From Cytophagaceae bacterium (lineage in GTDB: Bacteria; Bacteroidota; Bacteroidia; Cytophagales; Spirosomataceae), in NCBI GenBank assembly GCA_016722655.1, contig JADKIR010000004.1, positions 372,001 to 436,000 on the forward strand: a stretch of DNA of 64,000 bases, given 5' to 3'. The translations under genes were made by a program, and so were the position numbers. This document shows positions 26,654 through 35,252 of this stretch, piece by piece; the stretch's first letter is position 1; each line of letters starts with the position of its first letter. The notes under the pieces are model-generated. The model saw only the letters and a program-made list of their open reading frames with translations, ran no database searches and had not been told where the DNA came from.

Positions 26654-27218
26654 TTATGATTCTTTGGTGAATTTTATGAAGAAAAAAATACTATTTGATT
26701 CTTGCGAAAATTATTATTTTGAATACGTTTCTATAGTCAGTCTCCAGAAAAAAGAAAATAATAAAGAGTACATAATATTAAAAGTACCTCTCACTACAGA
26801 GTATGTTTCTGATTGTTTTCCAATTGGAATGGTCGCAACTAGTTGTATGGACATTAGTTTTAAAATTAACTATATCAATAACAATACATTTTCATTGCCA
26901 TATAATGAGATAGAATTTCCTTTAGATTCATTAAAACAAATGATTTTAAAAAATGGAATTAAAAATTACGAATATTATCCTCCATTTATTAAAATAATTA
27001 TAGATAAGAAAATTAGTCAAGAATTTATTGAGACTGTTTTGACTACTTATCAAGAATTAAAATTAGAGAGTTTAAATAAGAAATCTTTATCCAAATTTGG
27101 CAAAAATTTGTGTGATTTAAATAAAGCAGAAGTATATAATTTAAAAAAAGAAGTATTGAATATTCCAGCTACAGTCTATTTTGAGCGACTTAACCTTCCA
27201 CCCTCAGCAGAAAATTAA
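26475..27218 (+). CDS. Uncharacterised membrane-anchored protein, tandem paralogue 1
   Basis: 247 residues, no recognised family. The N-terminus MKLTPYYLLFSLAFLGIMGQ is a signal anchor or signal peptide, followed by a charged segment KAYEYKLEQDDKKEVFCKN and a hydrophilic region of mixed strands and helices. Conserved cysteines at about 37, in DSC (about 76) and near the C-terminus (FGKNLCDLN) are shared with the next gene and suggest an extracytoplasmic, disulfide-stabilised domain. The first 53 residues differ at only three positions from paralogue 2, whereas the rest is strongly diverged. The coding sequence after about nucleotide 180 is much richer in A and T than the start. It is followed after 6 nt by paralogue 2 and was probably created by duplication. 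Confidence 0.7.
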   Translation: MKLTPYYLLFSLAFLGIMGQKAYEYKLEQDDKKEVFCKNAMFLLQAPDSLSNRVVNFDLPYDSLVNFMKKKILFDSCENYYFEYVSIVSLQKKENNKEYIILKVPLTTEYVSDCFPIGMVATSCMDISFKINYINNNTFSLPYNEIEFPLDSLKQMILKNGIKNYEYYPPFIKIIIDKKISQEFIETVLTTYQELKLESLNKKSLSKFGKNLCDLNKAEVYNLKKEVLNIPATVYFERLNLPPSAEN

Positions 27219-27403
27219 ACCACCATGAAACTTACCCCCTACTTCCTTCTTTTCTCATTGGCATTTTTGGGCTTAATGGGCCAAAAAGCATACGAATACA
27301 AACTTGAGCAAGACGACAAAAAAGAAGTTTTCTGCAAAAATGCTCTATTTCTGTTACAAGCCCCTGATAGCCTGAGCAATAGGCTTGTGGATTTTGATTT
27401 GCC
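27216..27403 (+). repeat. 188-bp direct repeat, copy 2 (5' end of paralogue 2)
   Basis: Second copy of the repeat described at 26466-26653, including the nine bases ahead of the start codon. Confidence 0.85.
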
Positions 27404-27956
27404 AATGGATACGGTGGTAGAGATGTTTAAAAGAAATATTCTTTTAGATTCATGTAATAGAGACTTATTCTCTTTTAGCTCCAATATCCACTTAGAAAGT
27501 ACCAAAAATCCAACTTTGTTTGCTTTTCAAACTTCTTTTATATCCGGTTGCAATAATATTGTATATGATAAACCTCAGGAATTTGGTTATACAATTAATG
27601 TAATTGACGAAAAATATTATATTAACTTATTTTTTGAAAACAAAAAACTCAGAATTAATGATTTAAAAAAAGATTTTCAAATCTTCAATCAAAAGGAAAA
27701 AAATAAATATGATTTTGAATTTACAATTAGATTCAAAAATAACGTTGAACCCGAAGTTTTAGATAAGTTAATCATAACAATCAGTACAATTTATATAGAA
27801 AACATTTCTGAATTTTCTCAAAAAGTATTTGGCAAAGCATTGTGTGACCTAAACAATGAAAGTTTAAAGAGATTAAAAAAAAGATTTAATTTGAGAATTG
27901 ATCTGCAATTTGGACAGTATAATGACCTTCCTCCCCCGCCGCCACCTCCAAAATAA
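27225..27956 (+). CDS. Uncharacterised membrane-anchored protein, tandem paralogue 2
   Basis: 243 residues. Same N-terminal signal anchor and charged segment as the previous gene (differences at residues 7, 17 and 41 among the first 53), then a diverged domain. Shared landmarks in the variable part include DSC, the late FGKALCDLN segment and a closing Leu-Pro-Pro motif, which here becomes a run of seven prolines before a final lysine. It has no recognised function. It is 6 nt behind paralogue 1 and ends at a two-way terminator. The near-identity limited to the 5' end points to recent partial gene conversion, or to selection keeping the anchor while the exposed part varies. Confidence 0.7.
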   Translation: MKLTPYFLLFSLAFLGLMGQKAYEYKLEQDDKKEVFCKNALFLLQAPDSLSNRLVDFDLPMDTVVEMFKRNILLDSCNRDLFSFSSNIHLESTKNPTLFAFQTSFISGCNNIVYDKPQEFGYTINVIDEKYYINLFFENKKLRINDLKKDFQIFNQKEKNKYDFEFTIRFKNNVEPEVLDKLIITISTIYIENISEFSQKVFGKALCDLNNESLKRLKKRFNLRIDLQFGQYNDLPPPPPPPK

Positions 27957-27991
27957 AAAATCCCCATCTGTAGCACACAAATGAGGATTTT
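27957..27991. terminator. Bidirectional terminator between convergent genes
   Basis: AAAATCCCCAT / ATGAGGATTTT with one mismatch and a 13-nt loop. A tracts and T tracts on both sides suit termination of both the plus-strand paralogue pair and the minus-strand GLPGLI gene ending at 28008. Confidence 0.6.
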
Positions 27992-28007
27992 GAAATTTTG
28001 TCGTATC

Positions 28008-28754
28008 TTAATATCTGATGCCCCAGGGGAAACGGTGTAAGGCTTCCTGCTCTTTGCGATATTTTGTAATCAGCTCACTTTGAGTTTTTAGGTTTATCGT
28101 TTTACCTTTCATTTTTTTAGGTAATTCCGGCAACTTTTGGTCTTTGTTTAAAACAACACTTGTAGCCGTAACGAGCACGGCCTCATTATCAATATTGAGC
28201 TCCAATATCATGCCCGGCAAGCCATAATATTCTTCAGGACCACCCGAAACGGGAATATCTGTAGAAAACCATGCTACTACTTCCTGGTCTTTTATAGCAT
28301 CAAATGTAGAGGCTTTCATGCATATATAGCCCGCCACTTCTTTGATTTCATTCAAAATCTTCCATTTAGGAGCCTGCAGGCTGTCTTTGATTATATAATT
28401 TTTCACCAGCATTTCCTTATATTCAAACAAGGTATTTTTGTCAAAATCACGGGTTACTATATAATCATCGGCTCTCCATGAATAGGTACCATCCTGAGAC
28501 GTTTGGGTCTGGTTTTCGTGAGTATAAAAAGTTTGATTGGGGGTAAATGTCAGTACAAGTTTATGCACATATATTTCATCATTTTTCCAGGTTTGTTCTT
28601 CCCTGTCTTTCTCTTCCTGAGTCAGATATTTGGCCTTATTCATTTTTTTTACCCAATCTTCTCTCCGTTCAAAAATTATCTGACCCGACATCAACTGTGC
28701 CATTGCCGGAAAACTCAAAAAGCTAATTATTAATATTTTAACTATATTTTTCAT
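28008..28754 (-). CDS. GLPGLI family protein
   Basis: 248 residues with a signal peptide (MKNIVKILIISFLSFPAMAQ). The family-defining motif appears as YYGLPGMILELNIDNE at about residues 178-193, preceded by the usual VAWFSTDIPVSGGPEEY and followed by a short basic tail. The family is confined to Bacteroidota, has no known biochemical role, and is frequently encoded beside a TonB-type receptor. Here it lies 48 nt downstream of one on the same strand, so the two probably act together at the outer membrane. The gap contains two copies of AAATCCAAAATC and no terminator. Confidence 0.85.
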   Translation of the reverse strand: MKNIVKILIISFLSFPAMAQLMSGQIIFERREDWVKKMNKAKYLTQEEKDREEQTWKNDEIYVHKLVLTFTPNQTFYTHENQTQTSQDGTYSWRADDYIVTRDFDKNTLFEYKEMLVKNYIIKDSLQAPKWKILNEIKEVAGYICMKASTFDAIKDQEVVAWFSTDIPVSGGPEEYYGLPGMILELNIDNEAVLVTATSVVLNKDQKLPELPKKMKGKTINLKTQSELITKYRKEQEALHRFPWGIRY

Positions 28755-28802
28755 ATTTTCTTTTTTTAATCAAAAATCCAAAATCGTAAATCCAAAATCA
28801 AA

Positions 28803-31640
28803 TTATTCCCATCTTGATTTTTTCATAGTTGTCTTCATACCCTTCATATTATAGGTATAAGACAGCATAGCGTATCGGGAGAGGGTCTGGGTGACGGTAT
28901 TACTTACCACATTGAGATATGCAGACTGATTTACACCCAGGTTTCTTTTAAAGGCGTCATACAAACTCAATCTCAATTCCGATTTTTTACCTTTTCCAAA
29001 TATTTTATAGGTACTTACATTTAATATTGGCAAATGTTGGTCAAAGTTTTGTTTTTCATTTTTGAAATGAGAATAATTAAAATCTGCTGAAAAATACCAC
29101 ATTTTTGGCATTTGCAATGTTAAATTATTCCTGATTGAAGTATTATTAAACTTCTGATTCTGAGCAGAATTTATGGAGAAATCGCTGAAATTTAGTCCAT
29201 AATTGAGAGCTGAAAACATAGAGAACCAAGCCACTGGAGTAAGATCGAGACGCAAATTAAGCCCATAATATTGTGTCAGGTTTTCGTTTAAAACTGAATT
29301 GATATAAACCAGGTTTTTACTTATTCCATTGTTTAGGCCTAAACCGGCACTTACTTTTGTCTTTTTTATAGGAAAACCCAGATCAAAATAAGATTGAAAT
29401 CTCTTTCCTCCTGAAACATTTTCGGGAGTGAGGGTGGTCAATAAAGTTTTTGAATCAATAAATTGGTTTTGAACAACCTGGTTTTCGATAAACGAACCAT
29501 TAATATTGAGCCACATATTTATGAAAGTAGCTGGATTAAACGACCCAAAACCTAAACCGACTGAGCGGGTGGTTGTTGGCAATAAATCGGGATTCCCGTT
29601 TCTGATATAAAGAGGATTGGAGTTATCGGCGAATGGCTGGAGGTTGCGAATAGAAGGCGCTTCAACACCCGTATCAAAATTGGCAAACAGATATTTGTTG
29701 TTTTTTAATTGTACATTCAGGCCGATATTGGGTACTACGGAAAAATATGGATTATCAATTACTCCTAATTCTTTTCCTCCTTTGGTATTAAAAAATTGGC
29801 CGGTGATATCAATCTGTTGAGCAGCCAGGCCTACCGACAAGTTGAATCCTTTATGAGAATATCTTACCGAACTCCCCAATCGATTATAAACCTGATTACT
29901 CTCAAAATAGCGACTCAATGAGTCAACACGCGGTTTTGAATCAGTAAACAAACTAAAAACGTCGCGATCAACCAAACGATTGGCTACAGAAAAATTATAG
30001 AATGTTTCCCAGAAAAACTTCTTTTTAAAAGGCTCAATAAACAATGCAGAAGCTTTATATTCCCGATTTTGGCTAAGATTTAAAACATTTTGGAAAATAT
30101 CATAAAATCCGCCAAGTGGAAAACTCTGACCATTGACCGGAAATTCTTTAAGAAGCGATTCTTGTAATGCGTCCTGATCATTATTACTTTCACTAAAAGT
30201 ACCTGAAAGTGAGAAATTTCGGCCTTTTTTCATGAATTTATGCCTGTAAATGGCAGAACCAACGATGTTATGAGAGCTTCCGTCAAAACTATTGTCGGTT
30301 TTTTGATTTCTGAAATTCTCTGAATCGTTATTGTTAAAGTCACGCATCGTAAAGGTACTTTGATTTCTAAAGCCAAAACGACCGTTAACGTAAGTAACCA
30401 ATGTGTTAAGTGAATCCAATTCTTTTTCAAATCGCAAACTTAATCGGTGGTTTTGAATAAAATTTCCAAAACGACTGGAGTCAGCCGTATTATAGCTCAA
30501 ATTTGAAAACAGATACCGGGAATTTATGATTTGATTTAAGGACTGATCGGTTTGATTAAAGAAATAATTTGAGCTAAATTTTGTCTTTTTGGTATCATAA
30601 TTATAGTTCATACCACCTGCGAGGTTTTTGGAGAGACCTTGTCCCGGCCCCCATGATTGCGGGATTTCCAGACTTTCGTCATTGCTACTCCCATCATCAT
30701 AAATAATCCTGAAAGCACCACCAGAATTAAAACCAAAGTCAGCGTTGTCATTCCACTGGTAGCTCTGACTTCCCCTAAAGTCCTGATAATCATTATTTGA
30801 CAATCCAGACTGGTTGATATTGTTCCCAAAACCAACAATGGCAAACTGGTTTTTCTTGTCAAACTTATTGTAATTCATTTTTGCCATTAAGCGATCATCT
30901 GTACCTGCCCCTACTGTACCTTTTCCAAAACCTCCTTTTTTAAATTCTTCCTTCAATTCGAGGTTTACAGTTTTTTCATGTTTGCCGTCTTCCACTCCTG
31001 TAACTTTTGAAGCTTCTGATTTATCATTAAAAACCTGAACCTTATTGATGGCTTCAGCCGGCAGGTTTTTGGTCGCGACTTTCGGATCATCACCAAAAAA
31101 TCTTTTGCCATCCACGAGCACTTTTTTCACTTCTTCTCCCTGGGCTTTTATGTTCCCTTCGGCGTCAATTTGTACTCCAGGGAGTTTTCTCAGTAGGTCT
31201 TCAACCGATGATCCCGGTGGTACCTTAAATTTCCGGGCATCATATTCGATGGTGTCTCCCCTAATTTCCATCGGAGCCTTTGCTGTCCGAATTACCACCT
31301 CAAAAAGCTCTTTTTGAATAGGTTTCAAAACGATATCACCGAGTTCCTTATTCAATACCGCTGGGTCAAATTTTATTAATTCCTGCAGCGGAAGAAAGCC
31401 TACAAAGGTGGCTTTTAACAGATAGTTTTGCTTTTTGATGTTTTTGAAAACAAAATTCCCGTTTTCATCTGCTCTGGAAAAAGTCACCAATGAGGAATCG
31501 GAAGGCAAAAGCAAAAACACCGAAGTAAATGACAAAGGTGCATTGGAAGTGTCCTTGAGCGTGCCTTTGATAGAGTAAGACTGAGCCGAGACGGCAAATG
31601 AAATCATTGCCGCAAATGTTAATAGTAATAGCTTTTTCAT
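28803..31640 (-). CDS. TonB-type outer-membrane receptor with carboxypeptidase-regulatory-like N-terminus
   Basis: 945 residues. A signal peptide (MKKLLLLTFAAMISFAVSAQ) is followed by a carboxypeptidase-D-regulatory-like beta-sandwich (about 21-110, SYSIKGTLKDTSNAPLSF), a plug domain (about 130-225, with VPPGSSVEDLLRKLPGVQID, VLVDGKRFFGDDP and the beta strand KVQVFNDKSEASKVTG), and a long beta-barrel ending in KKSRWE. Members import a substrate or peptide across the outer membrane using energy from TonB/ExbBD. The barrel ends in basic residues rather than the classic terminal Phe, which is usual for this 'outer membrane beta-barrel' subgroup of Bacteroidota. No SusD-like gene accompanies it; instead a GLPGLI gene follows. 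Confidence 0.85.
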   Translation of the reverse strand: MKKLLLLTFAAMISFAVSAQSYSIKGTLKDTSNAPLSFTSVFLLLPSDSSLVTFSRADENGNFVFKNIKKQNYLLKATFVGFLPLQELIKFDPAVLNKELGDIVLKPIQKELFEVVIRTAKAPMEIRGDTIEYDARKFKVPPGSSVEDLLRKLPGVQIDAEGNIKAQGEEVKKVLVDGKRFFGDDPKVATKNLPAEAINKVQVFNDKSEASKVTGVEDGKHEKTVNLELKEEFKKGGFGKGTVGAGTDDRLMAKMNYNKFDKKNQFAIVGFGNNINQSGLSNNDYQDFRGSQSYQWNDNADFGFNSGGAFRIIYDDGSSNDESLEIPQSWGPGQGLSKNLAGGMNYNYDTKKTKFSSNYFFNQTDQSLNQIINSRYLFSNLSYNTADSSRFGNFIQNHRLSLRFEKELDSLNTLVTYVNGRFGFRNQSTFTMRDFNNNDSENFRNQKTDNSFDGSSHNIVGSAIYRHKFMKKGRNFSLSGTFSESNNDQDALQESLLKEFPVNGQSFPLGGFYDIFQNVLNLSQNREYKASALFIEPFKKKFFWETFYNFSVANRLVDRDVFSLFTDSKPRVDSLSRYFESNQVYNRLGSSVRYSHKGFNLSVGLAAQQIDITGQFFNTKGGKELGVIDNPYFSVVPNIGLNVQLKNNKYLFANFDTGVEAPSIRNLQPFADNSNPLYIRNGNPDLLPTTTRSVGLGFGSFNPATFINMWLNINGSFIENQVVQNQFIDSKTLLTTLTPENVSGGKRFQSYFDLGFPIKKTKVSAGLGLNNGISKNLVYINSVLNENLTQYYGLNLRLDLTPVAWFSMFSALNYGLNFSDFSINSAQNQKFNNTSIRNNLTLQMPKMWYFSADFNYSHFKNEKQNFDQHLPILNVSTYKIFGKGKKSELRLSLYDAFKRNLGVNQSAYLNVVSNTVTQTLSRYAMLSYTYNMKGMKTTMKKSRWE

Positions 31641-31721
31641 AATGTTTAAAAGGATATTGAATGCAAGTTGTTAATTGTTTTTGGTTTGAATAATGTACAG
31701 GGAAAAAATTTAAGATATTTT

Positions 31722-31737
31722 AACTAAAACTTTAGTT
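31722..31737. promoter_or_regulatory. Inverted repeat upstream of the TonB-type receptor
   Basis: AACTAAA-AC-TTTAGTT, a 7-bp dyad 82 nt ahead of the receptor start within the 238-base spacer. Possible operator; no regulator gene is nearby. Confidence 0.25.
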
Positions 31738-31878
31738 TTTGTGAATTTATTGTAAAAAAATAAAAAATATTTTTATAAAATCACGTCTCAAAGTAAACGT
31801 ATAGGCATTTGGGGAAAAAGAAGTAAAGTTTGTAAGGAAAAAAAAGCTTTTGGATGGACTAAAAATTTCTGATAAGAA

Positions 31879-32448
31879 TTATTTAAGAAAAATAACAAGG
31901 CCTCTTGCCCCATGAGCTCCGAGCACAAGAGACTGCTCTATATCTGCAGTTTTCGATGGACCTGCAAGGAAAAGACCAAAACCATAATCTTCGTTTCCGA
32001 TAAGTTGGTAAGCCTGATGCATGGTATTTACAATTTTTGATTTATCCAGAATGACCCCTAAATATTCGGTAATAAATGGTGCCACACGTTGACCTAATTC
32101 TAAATCTGAAATCCAAATAGAGCCGTTTTCTGCAACCCCCAATCGGGCTTCAACTAAAAGAAAATCTGTTCCGTCAAGTTCCTTTGGGGAAAGATCCAGC
32201 CAATTTTCAATATTAAAATCAGCCAAAGTTGATCTAAGGGTTTTTCCAGAATATTTTGAATTAATATATTTATGGATTTCAGAAAAATCCCGGATCTCGA
32301 TTACCTCCGAACCTATCGCTATGGCAGTTTCTGCGAATTTTGTTACAGAATCAAATGATTCTTTGCCCAGCAAACTTAAATCAGGCAAAGGTACCAACTG
32401 AGGTTGGTTTTGCTTTACTTTGGCTAATATTTGGTCTCTGGTTGTCAT
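31879..32448 (-). CDS. lutC: Lactate utilisation protein C (LUD domain)
   Basis: 189-residue LUD-domain protein. With LutA and LutB it forms the iron-sulfur L-lactate oxidase system that turns L-lactate into pyruvate. Features seen: VEARLGVAENGSIWI (the conserved substrate/effector-facing strand) and LFLAGPSKTADIEQSLVLGAHG, the family's C-terminal signature with the GPSxTADIE motif, ending GARGLVIFL. The ATG at 32448 lies 3 nt after the lutB stop. It is the last gene of the coupled set and is followed by 238 bases of spacer (31641-31878) before the receptor gene. Confidence 0.9.
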   Translation of the reverse strand: MTTRDQILAKVKQNQPQLVPLPDLSLLGKESFDSVTKFAETAIAIGSEVIEIRDFSEIHKYINSKYSGKTLRSTLADFNIENWLDLSPKELDGTDFLLVEARLGVAENGSIWISDLELGQRVAPFITEYLGVILDKSKIVNTMHQAYQLIGNEDYGFGLFLAGPSKTADIEQSLVLGAHGARGLVIFLK

Positions 32449-32451
32449 TTC

Positions 32452-33837
32452 CTAGCCCCTGTTTTTTTTATACCAATCTCTGAAACTCTCTTTAGGTGGC
32501 TCCGGCATTTCCCGCTGATTGTACCAGGGATTCAGGCCATTATTAACAAGAAATGGCATTTTGTCCATAAGCACCCTTCCCACTTTTCCCGAAAACTTAA
32601 AAACTGCCGGACTCGCCAAAACCTTTGACATCCCTTTCATCATCAATGTTTTAGTAGCAGAAGTATGCCCTTCTTTTACCAAAACCTGACGCCATTTATA
32701 CAATTGCTGATGTATGTCTATTTTAACCGGACAAACATTACTACATGAACCACAAAGCGTACTCGCAAATGGCAAATCGGCATTGGCTTTCATATCAAGA
32801 TTTGGAGACAAAATAGAACCTATTGGCCCGGCAATGGCTGTATGATAGCTATGACCACCACTGCGGCGATAAACAGGGCAAGTATTAAAACAAGCCCCGC
32901 AACGAATACATTTTAATGAATTTCTAAAATCTTCCCTACCCAATTGCGTTGAACGGCCGTTATCCACAATTACAACGTGCATCTGCTGGCCGTCTCTGGG
33001 TTTCCTGAAATGACTGGAATAAGTCGTAATGGGCTGCCCGATAGCACTGCGTGCCAGTAATCTTAAAAACACACTTAAATGTTGCCTTTGAGGAATGATT
33101 TTCTCCATACCCATACTTGCAATGTGCAAGTCAGAAAGATGGGTACCCATGTCGGCATTGCCTTCGTTTGTACAAACCACAAATTCACCGGTTTCTGCTA
33201 CTGAAAAATTTACACCAGTCAAAGCCACTTTTCTGTTTAAAAACTTATCCCGAAGGTGTTGTCGGGCAGCTTCTGTGAGGTATTTGGGGTCTTTGTTGCC
33301 TTTTTCGGTTCCCAGGTGTTTATGAAAAAGCTCACCAATTTCCTCCTTCTTCCAATGAATACAGGGCAAAACGATATGTGATGGCGGTTCCTCAGCCAGC
33401 TGCACGATTCTTTCACCGAGATCGGTGTCCACCACTTCGATTCCCTTCGAAATCAGGTATTCGTTCATGTGGCACTCCTCTGTGAGCATAGATTTTGATT
33501 TTACTATGCCTTTGAAGGTGTCATTGGGTATATTTCCCTCAAAATATTTTGAAATTATATTGAAAACAATCTCATTGTGCTCCTTGGCATCGGCTGCCCA
33601 ATGTACTTTAATGCCGTTTTTTAAAGCATTTTCCTCAAATTGAATGAGATATTCTGAAAGATTGGAAAGTACGTTAAACTTTATCTGAGAAGCCGTTTCT
33701 CGTAATAATTCCCAATCGTCAATCTGAAATGCGGCTTTATCTCTTTTTTGACGAACAAAATACAAGGTTTCATCGTGCCAGGTGGTGCGATCAAAATCGC
33801 TGTTGAATATTTCAGCAGACTTACTGTGAGTGGTCAT
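32452..33837 (-). CDS. lutB: Lactate utilisation protein B, iron-sulfur subunit
   Basis: 461 residues. An N-terminal LUD domain (about 60-290, with VHWAADAKEHNEIVFNII and GVNFSVAETGEFVVCTNEGN) is followed by a ferredoxin-like pair of clusters: CIRCGACFNTCPVYRRSGGH at about 307-326 and LCGSCSNVCPVKID at about 359-372. These supply cysteines for two 4Fe-4S centres. LutB passes electrons from lactate oxidation within the LutABC complex on the cytoplasmic side. Its ATG overlaps the lutA stop (ATGA), so translation is coupled. The length is normal for this family. Confidence 0.93.
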   Translation of the reverse strand: MTTHSKSAEIFNSDFDRTTWHDETLYFVRQKRDKAAFQIDDWELLRETASQIKFNVLSNLSEYLIQFEENALKNGIKVHWAADAKEHNEIVFNIISKYFEGNIPNDTFKGIVKSKSMLTEECHMNEYLISKGIEVVDTDLGERIVQLAEEPPSHIVLPCIHWKKEEIGELFHKHLGTEKGNKDPKYLTEAARQHLRDKFLNRKVALTGVNFSVAETGEFVVCTNEGNADMGTHLSDLHIASMGMEKIIPQRQHLSVFLRLLARSAIGQPITTYSSHFRKPRDGQQMHVVIVDNGRSTQLGREDFRNSLKCIRCGACFNTCPVYRRSGGHSYHTAIAGPIGSILSPNLDMKANADLPFASTLCGSCSNVCPVKIDIHQQLYKWRQVLVKEGHTSATKTLMMKGMSKVLASPAVFKFSGKVGRVLMDKMPFLVNNGLNPWYNQREMPEPPKESFRDWYKKNRG

Positions 33838-34544
33838 GAAATAGCCTGATTTATGATTTCAGCAATATGCATAACTTTAATTGAGTGCTTTTCTCTTCGA
33901 ATGATTCCTTCCAAGTGCATCAAACATGAGGTATCTCCGCCTGTTAGTATTTCTGTACCACTTTTCAGATGATCAGCTATCCTATCTTGTCCCATCCTTA
34001 CCGAAACGGCTTCTTCTGTGACACAAAAAGTTCCTCCAAAGCCACAACATTCATCTTTTCGGGAAAGATTGGTTAATTCAATTCCTTTAAAGTTTTTCAG
34101 CAATTGCTCTGGTTTCGAAAATTGGGGTGCATTAAGTTCTGACATTTGAGCCGTAAATAATCCTCTTAATCCATGGCAACTTTGATGAAGGCCCACTTTA
34201 TGAGGGAAACTTCCTTCCATAGTCTCGATTTTTAGTATATCTGTGATAAATTCGGTGAGTTCGTATATTTTTCCTTTTAAGGGAATGTGCCCCTTGACAT
34301 GCAAAGTACAACTGCCGGAAGGGGCAACAATGTATTCATATTCGTCAAAATTATTCTGAAAATTACGGGTACTGCCTTCCGATTCATGTTCATAACCCGA
34401 ATTGGCCATAGGCTGACCACAGCAAGTCTGGTTTTCAGGAAAAACAACCTCGCAGCCCAGTTTTTCAAGCAATTCCAATGTTGCTATTCCAACTTTTGGA
34501 TAAAATTGGTCAATGTAACAGGGGATGAAAAGGGCTACTTTCAT
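33834..34544 (-). CDS. lutA: Lactate utilisation protein A (CCG-domain protein)
   Basis: 236 residues with two cysteine-rich CCG domains: CCGQPMANSGYE (about 41-52) and CCGFGGTFCVTEEAVS (about 182-197), plus SCHGLRGLF in between. The same modules bind iron-sulfur clusters in heterodisulfide reductase and glycolate oxidase GlcF. Together with LutB and LutC it oxidises L-lactate to pyruvate. The start at 34544 overlaps the TGA of the upstream DUF6169-like gene by four bases, so a gene unrelated to lactate metabolism is translationally coupled to it. Confidence 0.93.
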   Translation of the reverse strand: MKVALFIPCYIDQFYPKVGIATLELLEKLGCEVVFPENQTCCGQPMANSGYEHESEGSTRNFQNNFDEYEYIVAPSGSCTLHVKGHIPLKGKIYELTEFITDILKIETMEGSFPHKVGLHQSCHGLRGLFTAQMSELNAPQFSKPEQLLKNFKGIELTNLSRKDECCGFGGTFCVTEEAVSVRMGQDRIADHLKSGTEILTGGDTSCLMHLEGIIRREKHSIKVMHIAEIINQAIS

Positions 34545-35047
34545 TTGGAATTTTCAGAAGATAAGGAGCCAAAATATTTGATAATTGCATTGAAATGTGG
34601 ATTATCTGCCTTAATTATCAGCGAACTATAAATTTTGTTTTTAGCATTATCAATAATTTCGGCATCAACTTTAAAAAACTCATTCCCTTTAAATAATTGA
34701 ACCCAATTATCGAATTTACGTTTTCTAGCTGATTGCTTTGAATCGGAGGAATCACAAATATACAAAATGGCTTTATTTGAATTTTTTTTGAAAAAATCCC
34801 TGATGAGTAAAGAAATTGTTTCTGGTATTTTTGAATCCGATGGAAACTTGCCGTTTTTCGAAGGTATAGCTATGTCAATAACAAATTCAAAGACATTAAT
34901 TTCTACATCCTTTAGATTGGAAAACAAATAGTTACTCGGCTTAAATTTAGCCTCATAATATATTTCATTTTCAGTGACAAACGCATAAGATTCATTTGGT
35001 CCTCCTAAATAGAAAAAATCATAATATCTTTTTGCATCATTTTGCAT
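34541..35047 (-). CDS. DUF6169-like uncharacterised protein
   Basis: 168 residues, acidic/basic mixed, no signal peptide or membrane segment. The order of elements (a short N-terminal strand pair YYDFFYLGGPNESYAFVTEN, then a beta strand VFEFVIDIAIP, helix TISLLIRDFFKK, strand AILYICDSSDSKQSARKRKF and a C-terminal strand SSLIIKADNPHF) fits my memory of the DUF6169 family, whose role is unknown. It starts inside the end of a 56-codon gene (11-nt overlap) and ends by a 4-nt overlap with lutA. Two overlapping small genes of this layout resemble a toxin-antitoxin or a regulator-effector pair, but nothing in the sequence proves that. Confidence 0.6.
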   Translation of the reverse strand: MQNDAKRYYDFFYLGGPNESYAFVTENEIYYEAKFKPSNYLFSNLKDVEINVFEFVIDIAIPSKNGKFPSDSKIPETISLLIRDFFKKNSNKAILYICDSSDSKQSARKRKFDNWVQLFKGNEFFKVDAEIIDNAKNKIYSSLIIKADNPHFNAIIKYFGSLSSENSK

Positions 35048-35207
35048 TTTTTTTCCTGAGTTCGTCTATTTTTTCTATAAAAGCTGGATTTTGACCATCA
35101 AGTTTAATTTCTTCGAGTAAATCATTTTTACTTTTTAATAATTTTTTCGCTAACGAAATAGCCTTGGGACTACTCAAACCTTTGCTTTTTATCGATACCG
35201 TAATCAT
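35037..35207 (-). CDS. Small 56-residue protein, partner of the DUF6169-like gene
   Basis: An ATG at 35207 opens a 56-codon frame (MITVSIKSKGLSSPKAISLA and on) ending TGA at 35037. It is strongly basic and helical: a short N-terminal strand, then helices rich in Lys, Leu and Glu (SLAKKLLKSKNDLLEEIKLD; FIEKIDELRKKNAK). Its end overlaps the start of the DUF6169-like gene by 11 nt and a promoter candidate lies just upstream, so it heads a five-gene coupled set with lutABC. Supported as a real gene by the overlap, the promoter spacing and protein-like composition. I do not recognise the family; an antitoxin-sized DNA- or protein-binding peptide is one guess. Confidence 0.6.
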   Translation of the reverse strand: MITVSIKSKGLSSPKAISLAKKLLKSKNDLLEEIKLDGQNPAFIEKIDELRKKNAK

Positions 35208-35225
35208 TTTGTTAAAATTTTAATC

Positions 35226-35252
35226 CAAATATACAAACAAAAAATATTACAA
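35226..35252 (-). promoter_or_regulatory. Promoter candidate for the small gene-DUF6169-lutABC set
   Basis: Minus strand: TTG at 35252-35250, a 16-nt spacer, then TATATTTG at 35233-35226 (matches TAnnTTTG). Transcription would start near 35219, only about 12 nt before the ATG at 35207. It overlaps the 3' end of the rhamnose isomerase gene. Confidence 0.45.

Noticed and set aside
28755..28802. Two copies of AAATCCAAAATC before the GLPGLI gene
   Set aside because: Short, AT-rich and only two copies; chance or minor slippage is enough.
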